From positions 310,001 to 374,000 of the forward strand of contig NZ_ASWE01000003.1 in NCBI RefSeq assembly GCF_000407505.1: a DNA stretch of 64,000 nt. Direction: 5' to 3'. The notes beneath the pieces are model-generated. The model was not told where the DNA came from. It saw nothing but the letters and a program-made list of their open reading frames with translations, and did not search any database. Positions 26,240 through 35,654 of this stretch are shown piece after piece. The stretch is from Enterococcus phoeniculicola ATCC BAA-412 (GTDB taxonomy: Bacteria > Bacillota > Bacilli > Lactobacillales > Enterococcaceae). Positions within the stretch are counted from its first letter, which is position 1, and each line of letters starts with the position of its first letter. The translations under genes were made by a program, and so were the position numbers.

Positions 26240-28087
26240 ATGCAGCGATTTGTAGTAAGTAAAAAAAATCAGATAACTTTTTTAAATGGAGGATTTCTTT
26301 TTCTTGCATTGATGGGACATTTTTTGTTGAAAAATACGTATGTAGTTATGGGGGCACTCATTTTAGCATCTGCCATAGGCGTTTTGCCAATTCTTATACA
26401 GGCAGGTCAAGCACTTCGAGTCCACGTAATTAGCATTGAATTGTTGGTGAGTATAGCAGTTATTGGTGCGTTTTTCATTCAAAATTATGAAGAAGCGGCA
26501 ATGGTCACATTTTTATTTTTGTTTGGTGCATTTTTGGAGCAGCGAACGCTAACAAAGACGCGTTCAGCGATTAAGGAGCTAACTGAAATGGTACCAGAGA
26601 GCGCAGTTCTCCAGCTATCAAATGGTACGTTTAAAGAAATTGGCATAGATGAGGTGGAAAAGGGTGATTACTTGCTTGTAAAAACAGGTGCCAAAATTCC
26701 TGTTGATGGAACTGTTCTAAGCGGAGTGGGTCATGTAAATGAAGCAAGCATCACAGGAGAAGCTATTTCTTTATCAAAAACGATTGGAGATACGGTATTT
26801 GCAGGAACTATTTTAGAAAATGGGACAGTTACTATTCAAGCAAACAAAATTGGAGAAGAGACAACCTTTGGAAAAATTATTGAGCTGGTTGAAGAAGCGC
26901 AAGATTCAAAGTCTGAAACAGAGCGATTCATCGATCGTTTCTCCAAGTATTACACACCGCTAGTCCTTCTATTAGGTGCTTTTGTTTTTGTTGTTTCACG
27001 GAATTTGTCTCTTGCTATTACAATTTTAGTATTAGGCTGTCCAGGAGCATTAGTGATTGGTGTTCCTGTTTCAAATGTTTCAGGGATTGGAAATGGCGCA
27101 AGAAATGGAATTTTATTGAAAGGCAGTGAGGTTGTCACACAGTTTAGTAGAGTAGATACAATTGTTTTTGATAAGACAGGAACCTTAACTAAGGGAAATC
27201 CAGAAGTAGCTGAACAAATTTGCTATGGAGAAGAAGAGAAAGCATACAGCTATTTAGCTAGCATTGAACAAGAATCAGACCATCCTTTGGCAAAGGCAAT
27301 CGTTGCTTTTATTGGGAAAACGCCAAAGCAAAAGATAACTCATACGGAAGTTATAAAAGGAGGCGGGATTCGTTCAGAGATAAATGGACAACAGGTACTT
27401 GTAGGAAATGAATTTTTAATGAAGTACCATCAAGTAAATCTAACAGAACAGATGAAACGACAGATGAAAGATTTTGAAGAAAAGGGTGATTCTATCGTAG
27501 TTACAGCAATCGACAATGAAGTAAAGTTATTAATGGGAATTAGAGACACTATTCGTCCAGGCGTAAAAGAGAATTTAAAAAAATTGAAAAAAATGAGGAT
27601 AAAAAATCTAATCGTACTTTCAGGGGATAATCAGGGAACGGTGGATTTGATTGCCCAAGAGCTGGAGTTGACCCAGGCACATGGGAACATGCTTCCTGAG
27701 GAAAAGGCACAGTTCATTGAGAGGCTGCAAAAAAATGGACAACAGGTTGCTTTTGTTGGAGACGGCGTAAATGATAGTCCATCCTTGGCAATTGCTGATA
27801 TTGGGATTGCGATGGGAAATGGGACAGATATTGCTATAGAAACCTCAGATGTTGTGTTGATGAATTCAGACTTTACTCGTTTACCTCATGCCTTAGGGTT
27901 GAGTCGGGCGACAGCAAAAAATAGAAAAGAAAATATTGTGATTGCAGTGGGAGTGGTTCTTTTTTTGCTTGGAGGCTTATTATTTAGTCAATGGATGAAC
28001 ATGACTATAGGAATGCTGGTTCATGAGGGAAGTATAGTAGTTGTTATTTTGAATGCTATGCGATTGTTAGGGTACTCTGTAAACTAA
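26240..28087 (+). CDS. P1B-type heavy-metal-transporting ATPase (CPG variant)
   Basis: A 615-residue metal pump without an N-terminal HMA domain. Eight TM helices are expected. The TGEA actuator motif is TGEAIS, the phosphorylation site is DKTGTLTKG, the nucleotide-domain HP is in SDHPLAKA, and the hinge is GDGVNDSPSLA. The intramembrane metal motif is CPG (LGCPGALVIG) rather than CPC, so metal preference is uncertain; zinc, cobalt, iron or haem export have been suggested for related pumps. ATG 26240 is preceded by GGAAGGCGG and follows the FLP-type promoter; an upstream in-frame extension would include the promoter itself. Confidence 0.85.
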   Translation: MQRFVVSKKNQITFLNGGFLFLALMGHFLLKNTYVVMGALILASAIGVLPILIQAGQALRVHVISIELLVSIAVIGAFFIQNYEEAAMVTFLFLFGAFLEQRTLTKTRSAIKELTEMVPESAVLQLSNGTFKEIGIDEVEKGDYLLVKTGAKIPVDGTVLSGVGHVNEASITGEAISLSKTIGDTVFAGTILENGTVTIQANKIGEETTFGKIIELVEEAQDSKSETERFIDRFSKYYTPLVLLLGAFVFVVSRNLSLAITILVLGCPGALVIGVPVSNVSGIGNGARNGILLKGSEVVTQFSRVDTIVFDKTGTLTKGNPEVAEQICYGEEEKAYSYLASIEQESDHPLAKAIVAFIGKTPKQKITHTEVIKGGGIRSEINGQQVLVGNEFLMKYHQVNLTEQMKRQMKDFEEKGDSIVVTAIDNEVKLLMGIRDTIRPGVKENLKKLKKMRIKNLIVLSGDNQGTVDLIAQELELTQAHGNMLPEEKAQFIERLQKNGQQVAFVGDGVNDSPSLAIADIGIAMGNGTDIAIETSDVVLMNSDFTRLPHALGLSRATAKNRKENIVIAVGVVLFLLGGLLFSQWMNMTIGMLVHEGSIVVVILNAMRLLGYSVN

Positions 28088-28097
28088 ATAAGAAAAC

Positions 28098-28139
28098 TTG
28101 ATAGTCATCAATTTTTTATTTTTCATCCTTATCTATACT
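28098..28139 (+). promoter_or_regulatory. Second FNR/FLP-type class II promoter
   Basis: A perfect FNR-consensus box, TTGATAGTCATCAA (28098-28111), and TATACT as -10 (28134-28139). Box centre to -10 start is again 29.5 bp, the same as at 26165-26210. It should drive the 94-residue protein, the HMA protein and the regulator gene. Confidence 0.8.
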
Positions 28140-28219
28140 AGAAAATAGAAAGTGTGTATCATTTGGAAAAATAATGTATCAAAAGTACATTGATAAAATA
28201 AAAGAAAGCTGGAATAGAT

Positions 28220-28504
28220 ATGTCAAACGTAGCCACATTTTTAATAGAGAACCAAGAAGCACTAGATCTATATACTACGGCAATTACACGTGCACATGGC
28301 GCACATCATCCAGAGGTGTTTGAAGTACAATCTATCTATAAAGTTATTCAAGAGAAAATCCGCAAAGGGGAAAATATAAAGGAAGACTTTGTTAAATTAC
28401 GTGAGATTACAAATGAGTTCTTCATTCCAGATGACGTGTGTCAAACTTTTGAAAAGACCTATAAATTATTTGCGCAAGCCGATAAACTAACTCAAGAAAA
28501 TTAA
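28220..28504 (+). CDS. Small protein of the FLP regulon, histidine-rich helical
   Basis: A 94-residue, all-helical soluble protein with AHGAHHPE and a conserved-looking acid/histidine pattern. This recalls haemerythrin-like or ScdA/RIC iron-sulfur repair proteins, but it is far too short to call either. It is the first gene after a perfect FNR-type box and is followed after 12 bp by the HMA gene, so a role in metal or redox handling is likely. Confidence 0.6.
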   Translation: MSNVATFLIENQEALDLYTTAITRAHGAHHPEVFEVQSIYKVIQEKIRKGENIKEDFVKLREITNEFFIPDDVCQTFEKTYKLFAQADKLTQEN

Positions 28505-28516
28505 GGAGCGATTCTA

Positions 28517-28750
28517 ATGAAAAAAGCAGTAATTACCTTAGAAACTTTAGCTTGTCCAACCTGTATGCAAAAAATTGAGCAGGCAGTCAAACGAGTTGAA
28601 GGTGTGGAGAAAGAGAGCGTGAAAGTCTTATTTAATGCAAGCAAATTAAAAGCAAATTTTGATTCAGCAAAGACGTCTCTTTCTACAATCCAAAAAGCGA
28701 TTGAAGGCATTGGTTATCCTGTGATTAAGGCAGTTGAGAAATCTGCCTAG
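28517..28750 (+). CDS. HMA-domain metal-binding protein (metallochaperone-like)
   Basis: A 77-residue ferredoxin-like HMA protein. The metal site is CPTC in LETLACPTCMQKIEQAV, where the classical form is MxCxxC. The fold pattern (beta-alpha-beta-beta-alpha-beta) is complete. The pump at 26240 lacks its own HMA domain, so this may deliver metal to it; that is inference. It follows the 94-residue protein gene with an RBS (AAGGAG) overlapping the spacer. Confidence 0.8.
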   Translation: MKKAVITLETLACPTCMQKIEQAVKRVEGVEKESVKVLFNASKLKANFDSAKTSLSTIQKAIEGIGYPVIKAVEKSA

Positions 28751-28815
28751 TTGTACATTTTTAAGAGCAAGTGTTAGGATGGTGTCGGATTCGTTTCTAT
28801 AAGGGAGGAAAGCTC

Positions 28816-29484
28816 ATGAATAAGGAACATCTTTGTGTGACTCTGGTGCCATTATTTAATCATTTGGAACTAGACGAACAAAAGAAAATTAATCAACTGG
28901 TTACCCATCGATTTGCAGAAAAAGGAGAACAAATTTTTACACCAGAATCCGATGCTCAATTAATAATTGTTGCAAGAGGAGCGCTGAAAGTCTATCAGTT
29001 ATCTGCAAGTGGAAAAGAACAGCTGCTTCGTGTTGTAGAGCCTGGTGGTTATGAAGGTGAAAATCAGTTATTTGGTGCTGTAAATGAAGTCATTTTTGGT
29101 GAAGCACTAGAAAAAACAGAAATTTGTATATTAAAAAAATCTGATTTTACTGAGCTTTTATTGAAGTATCCACAAATAACCTTAAAGCTTTTAGAAATAA
29201 ATGCAGATAAATCATTAACACTCGAACAGCAAACACAGTTTTTAATGATGGAGAAGGTGGAGGAGCGCCTAGCAACTTATCTGCTTAATTTAGGGAAGGC
29301 AACGCGCAAAAGTCAAGTCCACTTGCCAATGAAAATGAAAGAACTAGCTGCCTTTTTAGGAACAACACCTGAAACACTCTCTAGAAAATTTAAATTATTG
29401 GAAGAAGCGAATCTGATTATTCGTGAAAAGAAAGAAGTTGAGTTGATAGATTGGGACGGTTTAGAAGACATAAGCTTGATATAA
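28816..29484 (+). CDS. CRP/FNR-family regulator, FLP-like
   Basis: A 222-residue regulator with a cyclic-nucleotide-binding-like beta roll (about 15-125), dimer helix, and C-terminal HTH. The recognition helix TPETLSRKFKLLEE carries the E..SR signature that reads TTGAT half-sites. It lacks the four cysteines of a [4Fe-4S] FNR; the cysteines Cys7 and Cys104 resemble the disulfide-forming pair of lactococcal FLP proteins. ATG 28816 follows GGGAGG. It very likely binds the two boxes at 26169 and 28098, the second of which would make it autoregulatory. Confidence 0.82.
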   Translation: MNKEHLCVTLVPLFNHLELDEQKKINQLVTHRFAEKGEQIFTPESDAQLIIVARGALKVYQLSASGKEQLLRVVEPGGYEGENQLFGAVNEVIFGEALEKTEICILKKSDFTELLLKYPQITLKLLEINADKSLTLEQQTQFLMMEKVEERLATYLLNLGKATRKSQVHLPMKMKELAAFLGTTPETLSRKFKLLEEANLIIREKKEVELIDWDGLEDISLI

Positions 29485-29531
29485 AGAAACGATGAGTCGA
29501 GAAGACAATACTTCTTGTTAAAATAAATTAT

Positions 29532-29606
29532 AAAGTGATACAAACACGTAAACACGGTGTCGATGCAAATGGTTTTGCACGTGTTCATAGTTTGTATCAC
29601 TTTTTT
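29532..29606 (+). terminator. Long hairpin terminator of the FLP operon
   Basis: AAAGTGATACAAAC (29532-29545) pairs with GTTTGTATCACTTT (29590-29603), followed by TTTTTT. An inner stem TGCAAA/TTTGCA adds to it. Its unusual length (about 70 nt) suggests it could also act as an RNA 3' stabiliser. Confidence 0.8.
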
Positions 29607-29775
29607 GTAGAAACTAACTGCTACTTGAATCTGTTGGCATTCAGTTACAGCGGAAAACTAAAGAACGTTTTGAGAGTCGTTAAGCATTTTTTTCAGTTTT
29701 CACTGAAATTATTGACCAAAAAAAAGAAGTATTCTCTCCTATAATCAATGTATAAAGAACGAGGAGGAAATGCCG

Positions 29776-32340
29776 ATGAAATGGTATCAATTATCAGTAA
29801 AAGATGTAATGAAGCAAACCGATACAACAACTACAGGATTAACTCCAGCTGTACGAGTGAAACACTTGGAAACAGATGGTTATAATAAAATGAATGAACG
29901 TGAGCAGTTAAAAACTTGGCAAAAAGTAGTGAAGCATTTTACCGATTTACTTATGCTCGTTTTACTTGCAGCGGCGATTTTAAAGTTTGTTACAGGGGAG
30001 TATGTAGAAGGAAGTATTATTTTACTCGTAGTGATTGTCAACGGCTTTGTTGGTTATTGGCAAGAAAGAAAAGCAGAAGAGTCTTTGGATGGCTTGAAAC
30101 AAATGATGGGACAAGATGCAGTTATTCTTGTTGAGGGAATGAAGCAAACTGTTTCGGTGGAAGAGCTGGTTAAAGGAGATGTTGTTTCTCTTAAAGCTGG
30201 GGATGTTGTTCCAGCCGATTTACGATTGTTTGATGTTCATGAGTTATTAGTAGAAGAGGCTATATTAACAGGTGAATCTGAGCCTGTGGAAAAACATAGT
30301 CAGCTGATTCAAAAAGAAGCTCCTGCTGGAGATCAAAAGAACATGGCGTTTTCTGGTACATTGGTACAGGCAGGATCGGCTTTGGGCATTGTGGTTGAAA
30401 CAGGAGATACAACAGAAATCGGGAAAATTAATCAGGCATTACAATCCGTTCAGTCACAAACAACGCCTTTAGTTAGAAAAATGCATCAGCTTAATAAGCA
30501 GATTTTCCGAGGGATTATTGGATTGATTGTCTTTCTTCTCTTCTTTACTGCTTTTCGTTATGGAATGGACTGGCAGTTTATGTTTTCAGCAATGATTGCC
30601 TTAATTGTTGCGATGATACCAGAAGGGTTGCCAGCGGTTTTAACGATGATTTTATCAATGGGTGTAAAAGAGATGGCTGACGAGCAAGCGATTATAAAAA
30701 GTATGCCATCTGTTGAAACGTTAGGAGCGATGACGGTCATCTGCTCTGATAAAACAGGAACATTAACGAAGAACGAAATGACTGTTATGGACGTAATTAC
30801 GCCCAATCAAATGCGCGTGACAGAAATTATGAATAATTGTCAGGAGCTTAAATTATCTGATGACCAACTGGTAAGTGAGTTAAAGGGAAATCCAACTGAA
30901 CTTGCTTTACTGCACTATGTTGAAAAAAGTGAGAAATCGCAATCCTTACGCCTTGTAACAAGTAAGATTCCTTTTAGTTCAAGCTACAAATACATGGCCA
31001 CTCTTCATCCAGAAGGGGATGAGGCAGTTATTTTTGTAAAGGGAGCACCAGAAGTTTTACTAGGAAAGTCAGCTATGACAGAAAAAGAACGAAATGAGTG
31101 GGAAAAGGAAGCCTCAAAATTAGCGAAAAAAGGGCAGCGGGTATTAGGATTTGCTTATAAGCTTATAGCAAAAAATCAGGAACTGACCCATGAGTGTCTT
31201 ACTGAATTAACGTTTAGCGGGTTAGCTGGAATTATCGATCCACCTAAAAAGAGTGCTATTCAGGCAATAAAAGAGAGTCAGGCAGCTGGAATTGTTGTGA
31301 AGATGATTACAGGTGACCACAAGGATACAGCGCAAGCCATTGGTCGTGAAATAGGTTTAAAGCATACAAACACTGTATTAGAGGGCATTGATATCGACCG
31401 TATGGGAGAAGAAGAGCTTGCAAAAATGGTTCAAACAGTAGATGTGTTTGCTAGAACAACGCCAGAGCATAAGCTGCGGATTATCACTGCCCTACAGGCA
31501 AATGGAGAAGTCGTTGGGATGACGGGAGATGGCGTAAACGACGCGCCAGCACTGAAGAAAGCAGATATTGGGATAGCGATGGGAATTAAAGGAAGCGAAG
31601 TCAGCAAACAAGCAGCAGATATGGTTCTTGCAGATGACAATTTCCATACGATTGCTAAAGCAGTAAAAGAGGGCAGAAGAATTTTTGATAATTTGAAAAA
31701 GACGATTAACTTTTTCCTCCCAACCTCTTTAGCACAAGGATTAGTCGTAGTATTCGCGTTATTGTTGAATCAGCCTTTGCCATTAACCCCTATTCAAATC
31801 CTGTGGGTGAACATGGTGAGTACCATTACTCTTTCTTATGCATTAGGCTTTGAAAAGGCCAGCAAAGATACGATGAATCGACCGCCAAGATCAGCAGATG
31901 AAGGGATTTTATCAGGATACAGCATGTTCCGAATTATCTATGTGTCACTCCTCATCATGATTCCAGGTTACTTGCTAGCTATGCAGTTCACAGGAGAGTC
32001 CGTTCAGCAGACGATTCTTTTGCAGAATATTGTTCTTGCTCAGGCAGTCTACATGATTAATTGTCGAGAGTTGACAGAGCCTTCATTAAACAAAGGTCTC
32101 TTTAAAAATAAAGCTTTGTTTATCTCACTAGGAATCTTGGCTGTCATTCAAGCTGGTGTAATCTATTTACCAATCGTACAACAATGGGTAGGAACTACTG
32201 GCTTAACTGGACAACAGCACTTGGTTATTTTAGCCAATGTTCTGCTACTGTTTCTCATTGTTGAAGGAGAGAAAGCCATAAGTAAACGACTATCGGCAAG
32301 ACAAACACAACGGTCAAAAGAACAACGTGATTGTTTATAA
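29776..32340 (+). CDS. P2-type cation-transporting ATPase (calcium-type)
   Basis: An 854-residue pump with an N-terminal cation-ATPase domain (DTTTTGLTPAVRVKHLETDG in part), actuator motif TGESEPV, phosphorylation site CSDKTGTLTKN, nucleotide domain KGAPEVLL, hinge TGDGVNDAPALKKADIGIAMG and a C-terminal cation-ATPase TM domain. The PEGLPA sequence in TM4 is the calcium-pump type. ATG 29776 is eight bases after GAGGAGG; an earlier ATG at 29770 is too close to it. Calcium efflux is the best guess; manganese is possible. It ends tail-to-tail with the Mga-like gene, overlapping six bases. Confidence 0.9.
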   Translation: MKWYQLSVKDVMKQTDTTTTGLTPAVRVKHLETDGYNKMNEREQLKTWQKVVKHFTDLLMLVLLAAAILKFVTGEYVEGSIILLVVIVNGFVGYWQERKAEESLDGLKQMMGQDAVILVEGMKQTVSVEELVKGDVVSLKAGDVVPADLRLFDVHELLVEEAILTGESEPVEKHSQLIQKEAPAGDQKNMAFSGTLVQAGSALGIVVETGDTTEIGKINQALQSVQSQTTPLVRKMHQLNKQIFRGIIGLIVFLLFFTAFRYGMDWQFMFSAMIALIVAMIPEGLPAVLTMILSMGVKEMADEQAIIKSMPSVETLGAMTVICSDKTGTLTKNEMTVMDVITPNQMRVTEIMNNCQELKLSDDQLVSELKGNPTELALLHYVEKSEKSQSLRLVTSKIPFSSSYKYMATLHPEGDEAVIFVKGAPEVLLGKSAMTEKERNEWEKEASKLAKKGQRVLGFAYKLIAKNQELTHECLTELTFSGLAGIIDPPKKSAIQAIKESQAAGIVVKMITGDHKDTAQAIGREIGLKHTNTVLEGIDIDRMGEEELAKMVQTVDVFARTTPEHKLRIITALQANGEVVGMTGDGVNDAPALKKADIGIAMGIKGSEVSKQAADMVLADDNFHTIAKAVKEGRRIFDNLKKTINFFLPTSLAQGLVVVFALLLNQPLPLTPIQILWVNMVSTITLSYALGFEKASKDTMNRPPRSADEGILSGYSMFRIIYVSLLIMIPGYLLAMQFTGESVQQTILLQNIVLAQAVYMINCRELTEPSLNKGLFKNKALFISLGILAVIQAGVIYLPIVQQWVGTTGLTGQQHLVILANVLLLFLIVEGEKAISKRLSARQTQRSKEQRDCL

Positions 32341-33768
32341 ATAGTGTTTAAGAGTGAGCTCGGTTAACTGCCGCAGCTCATTTTTTGTCGGCATGGTAGA
32401 AATATAACAAATTGGGACAGATACCTCCTCCAAAAGAAAATTTGAAACAATCAGGTCCTGTGGTTGAAAAAGAGTCTGTGCCACTTGGGAAAGTTCAAGT
32501 GAAACCATGGAGACTCTTCGACCCAACAAATCTGTTAATTCTTGTTGTAGAAAAGCTTTCCAAGCAGGCTCACCTTGGAAAAGAAAGTACACAGTCATAA
32601 CTTTCGGCTGATAAGCGAATAGTGCTTGCTGCTCTAAAAGTGAAATTAGATTCATGAGATAGGCAGGATTTTCTAAATGAACAGTATCTTGAATGATTGT
32701 TAGGATTTCCTCATCGTTTTGATGGCGGTCACTCTGCTTTCTATCGGTTAATAGCTCTTGATACTCTAGTTGAAACTGTTGAGAAAGTAAGGTAGATTCA
32801 TTATATTTTAAGAGAAGCAGTGTAAGATTTTCCGTTAGCTTTGATTCTTGTAAAGGAATATTTGACCGGCAAATTACTTGCTGAGTTAATTGGTCTGCAA
32901 CAGAATATAAAGTGGGATACATACTATGCAAGTTGATTTTATTTCCAAACGTATTGTTGTAATTCCAGCTTTCCAAAAAGCAAAAGAAAGCAAAGAAGCA
33001 TTCTTCATTTTGCAGATAGATTCCTTCTGTTTGATATAAACGGGTTAGAGGAGCCGCATATAGGGCATATAGTGAGTCCTCTTCGTGAAATGAAAAGGTG
33101 TTGATTCGACAATTTGCCTTTATACGGATGGTGTTAATGAAAAACCAGCAGGCACCAAAGATTTGTTCCGTATCTACTGATAAATCTGATTGATTCAACC
33201 GCTGTAAAAATTGGAAGTAATGCTCTTCGTGAATCGAGTAATCATCAAAAAAATAGTTATTGTGAGTGAAGGGGAGAAGCAGTCTATGATAAAAAATCCG
33301 AATAGCACTTTCATCTCCACGAAGTTCAGCGGTCTTTGCACCTATTTTAATTTGAATATCAAATTCCTTTAGCTGCTTATTTATTTTTGCTGTATGTCGT
33401 TTCAGGGTCTCCAGTGATAAGCCATTTTCGTATAAAAAAGAAGGGGTAGAGAGTGTCTGGGTGAACAATAGAGATTTGATGAGCTGCACGCTAACCGATT
33501 GAGTAAGAAACACGGTTAATAGTTCGTTGGCTAGTTTTTTCTCTGTATTTTTTAGCTGAATTCCTTGACTGCTGGAGTCAATAAACCAGCCTGTTGGCAG
33601 TTGATCACGAATTAGCTGAAGATCAGAAAAAATGGTTCGTTCGGTTGTCTGTAATTCTTGAGCTAGCTCTTTTGCTGTAATGCTAGGATAGTTTAATAAC
33701 TGCTCTAATAGAGAAATTTGACGGAGCATATCTTTTTCAGTAATGACTTTTTTTAGCATGGAATACAT
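32335..33768 (-). CDS. Mga-like helix-turn-helix regulator
   Basis: A 477-residue regulator. An N-terminal winged HTH (ITAKELAQELQTTERTIFSDL) is followed by a Mga-type HTH (about 80-160: SFLYENGLSLETLKRHTAKINK, in part) and a long helical region with PRD-like character. No phosphorylatable PRD histidines can be assigned with confidence. Mga/AtxA-type proteins control surface or virulence genes in related bacteria, so control of the surface cluster at 5.8-22 kb is possible but unsupported by proximity. Confidence 0.75.
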   Translation of the reverse strand: MYSMLKKVITEKDMLRQISLLEQLLNYPSITAKELAQELQTTERTIFSDLQLIRDQLPTGWFIDSSSQGIQLKNTEKKLANELLTVFLTQSVSVQLIKSLLFTQTLSTPSFLYENGLSLETLKRHTAKINKQLKEFDIQIKIGAKTAELRGDESAIRIFYHRLLLPFTHNNYFFDDYSIHEEHYFQFLQRLNQSDLSVDTEQIFGACWFFINTIRIKANCRINTFSFHEEDSLYALYAAPLTRLYQTEGIYLQNEECFFAFFCFLESWNYNNTFGNKINLHSMYPTLYSVADQLTQQVICRSNIPLQESKLTENLTLLLLKYNESTLLSQQFQLEYQELLTDRKQSDRHQNDEEILTIIQDTVHLENPAYLMNLISLLEQQALFAYQPKVMTVYFLFQGEPAWKAFLQQELTDLLGRRVSMVSLELSQVAQTLFQPQDLIVSNFLLEEVSVPICYISTMPTKNELRQLTELTLKHYL

Positions 33769-33819
33769 TGAAAAACCTGCCTTTCGATTGAAAATCTAGA
33801 GTTGGAAAATATTACTTAT

Positions 33820-33854
33820 AAAATAGGAAAATTGTTATGATTCGCCTATTTTTT
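33820..33854. terminator. Hairpin in the gap between Mga-like and DUF998 genes
   Basis: AAAATAGG (33820-33827) pairs with CCTATTTT (33845-33852), followed by further T residues. It lies in the untranslated leader of the minus-strand Mga-like gene if that gene starts at a TATAAT near 33910. It may act as a leader attenuator or simply a terminator. The rest of the 33769-34095 gap shows nothing recognised. Confidence 0.45.
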
Positions 33855-34095
33855 AACAAATAACTCATAGATTTTTTCGTAGTCCCAACGCGTCTAAAAC
33901 TTGCCTCTATTATACTGAATAAAGGGGAGAAAGGGAATTTAAAACAAGAAAAAACTAAGTATAGGAAAGTCGTAAAAAATGCATAGTTTCTATTACTATT
34001 TCATTAACACATTGGGAAATAAAGGATTATAATAAAAACAGGCAGAGTAGAAAAGTATAAAAAGTGCCTGAGGGGTTGCATCAGGAGGAATTATG

Positions 34096-34758
34096 ATGAA
34101 ATTTTTGAGTAAATATGGTTTTTATTTTTTCTTAGCGGGCATCCTAAGCGATTTATCCACCCCCTATATTCTAGGCATGTTTTATCCTGGATTGAATCAA
34201 TTTGAGCGTGTAATTAGTACCTTTGGGGATGTCGCCAGTCCTGTTCGAGGAGCTTTTCTAATAGTTTCTGTTATTTCCGGCAGCCTATTACTACTTGCCG
34301 TTCCGGCAGTTTATCGAGTATTTAGCCGACATTCTGTAAAGCTGGGTGTAATTGCTTTATTGAGTCTAGGATTTTATGCGATAGGTGATTGTATTTTTAC
34401 AGGACTATTTAGTATAAATACACAACAAGAAACGTGGGGAATTTCCACATGGATTCATAATATTGGTTCAGGGATTGGGTATGGAGGATTTTTATTATTT
34501 CCATTTTTAATCGTTATTTATTATTTGAATAGAGAAGAAGATAGCAAGAAGCGATTTTACTCTGTTTTGCTGTTGATGAGTTTATTTTTTGCAGCTGTTT
34601 ACGGGTTCGCCCGTGTACCAGAGGTCAATCATCTACCTTTTCTAAATCAGTTGGGATTATGTCAGCGAGTAAGTTATTTATTTACGTATCTTCCAGCAGC
34701 ATTCTTCGCATGGAATCATCTACGTGAAGCAGGACAAGAATTGTCTAATGAAGAGTAG
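34096..34758 (+). CDS. DUF998-family membrane protein
   Basis: About 220 residues with six or more hydrophobic helices and the DUF998 pattern (TFGDVASPVRGAFLIVS; YAIGDCIFTGLFS). No catalytic motif is evident; function unknown. ATG 34096 is seven bases after AGGAGG; the preceding ATG at 34093 is the alternative. The RBS lies beside a CCTGA/TCAGG stem (34073-34086), which could modulate translation. Confidence 0.75.
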   Translation: MKFLSKYGFYFFLAGILSDLSTPYILGMFYPGLNQFERVISTFGDVASPVRGAFLIVSVISGSLLLLAVPAVYRVFSRHSVKLGVIALLSLGFYAIGDCIFTGLFSINTQQETWGISTWIHNIGSGIGYGGFLLFPFLIVIYYLNREEDSKKRFYSVLLLMSLFFAAVYGFARVPEVNHLPFLNQLGLCQRVSYLFTYLPAAFFAWNHLREAGQELSNEE

Positions 34759-35069
34759 CAAAATGACTAATGAGTACAGAGGGACTAGGGATGAATGTAG
34801 ATGCTTAATTTCTATATAGAAAATTAAATGGAACAGAATAGAAACAAAAAGTAAATTCTGGGAGAGTCTATACGCTTCAATAGACAGGATACTTGTAGTT
34901 GGAAATGTTGTTATTGAGAAGTAGACGTACTAGAAAATGTTCAAAATAGTTATAAAGCTCAGTTGAGATGTGAACTTTACTTTCCGAAAAAATAAACAGA
35001 TAATAGATATTTCAGGAATACCTATAGATTTTATTTGATAATAGGATTTTATTTGCAAGGAGTGAGTGT
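34759..35069. other. Gene-free gap
   Basis: About 310 bp of AT-rich DNA without open frames of note. I see no hairpin terminator or consensus promoter; the RBS of the next gene (AAGGAG) is near 35056. Confidence 0.35.
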
Positions 35070-35513
35070 ATGGAAAAAGAAGAGTTTACGTTTTTTTGGG
35101 AACTCAATATTGAAGAATTTATTTTAGAAGAACGACAAAAACAAGATGAAAGTCGAGCAATAGATGAAAACGATGCTCTTCTTATAACACATATCTATGA
35201 ATATTGTCGGGAAATAAAGACAGTGATTAAAGAAGTGAGTCCTGAAAATTTTAGTGATTCAGCAAAAAAAATCTTTACATTGGATGCAAAAATTTCTTAT
35301 TATCTCTTCTTTCTAATCTATGATTGTGTAGTCGATGCTGAAACATTAGAGAAAAATAGTGATCGAGATGCGATTCGTGACTATTATGAGACAAATGATA
35401 TTTTTGAAAATTTAGACTTAGATAAGCATAAAGCAATAAATTGTGTACGCTATCCAGAACAGGTAAAACGCTGTATTTTTGACGAGGTGCAAGAAGATAC
35501 TAGATTTCGGTAG
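35070..35513 (+). CDS. Hypothetical acidic protein
   Basis: A 147-residue, acidic, mostly helical cytoplasmic protein without recognised domain. Good RBS (AAGGAG) and normal codon use support that it is real. It is isolated, convergent with menA, and shares size and composition with the small immunity-like proteins of many Firmicutes, but no partner toxin is seen. Confidence 0.6.
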   Translation: MEKEEFTFFWELNIEEFILEERQKQDESRAIDENDALLITHIYEYCREIKTVIKEVSPENFSDSAKKIFTLDAKISYYLFFLIYDCVVDAETLEKNSDRDAIRDYYETNDIFENLDLDKHKAINCVRYPEQVKRCIFDEVQEDTRFR

Positions 35514-35582
35514 AGTAACAGTAAACGATATTTTTATAGGATTATAAGTGATGAAAAAAGAGACGACAAAGAGTGATTCTTG

Positions 35583-35629
35583 AGGTATTCCTCTAGTTAG
35601 ATCAAGAAAATCTAACTAGAGGAACACCT
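35583..35629. terminator. Inverted repeat between convergent genes
   Basis: A 15-bp perfect stem, TTCCTCTAGTTAGAT (35588-35602) and ATCTAACTAGAGGAA (35610-35624), extended by AGGT/ACCT with one mismatch. It is very stable, but with no T tract on either side. Its position suggests shared termination of the 35070 and menA genes. Confidence 0.6.
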
Positions 35630-35654
35630 TATCTTTGCTGCCTCTTTTTTGAAT

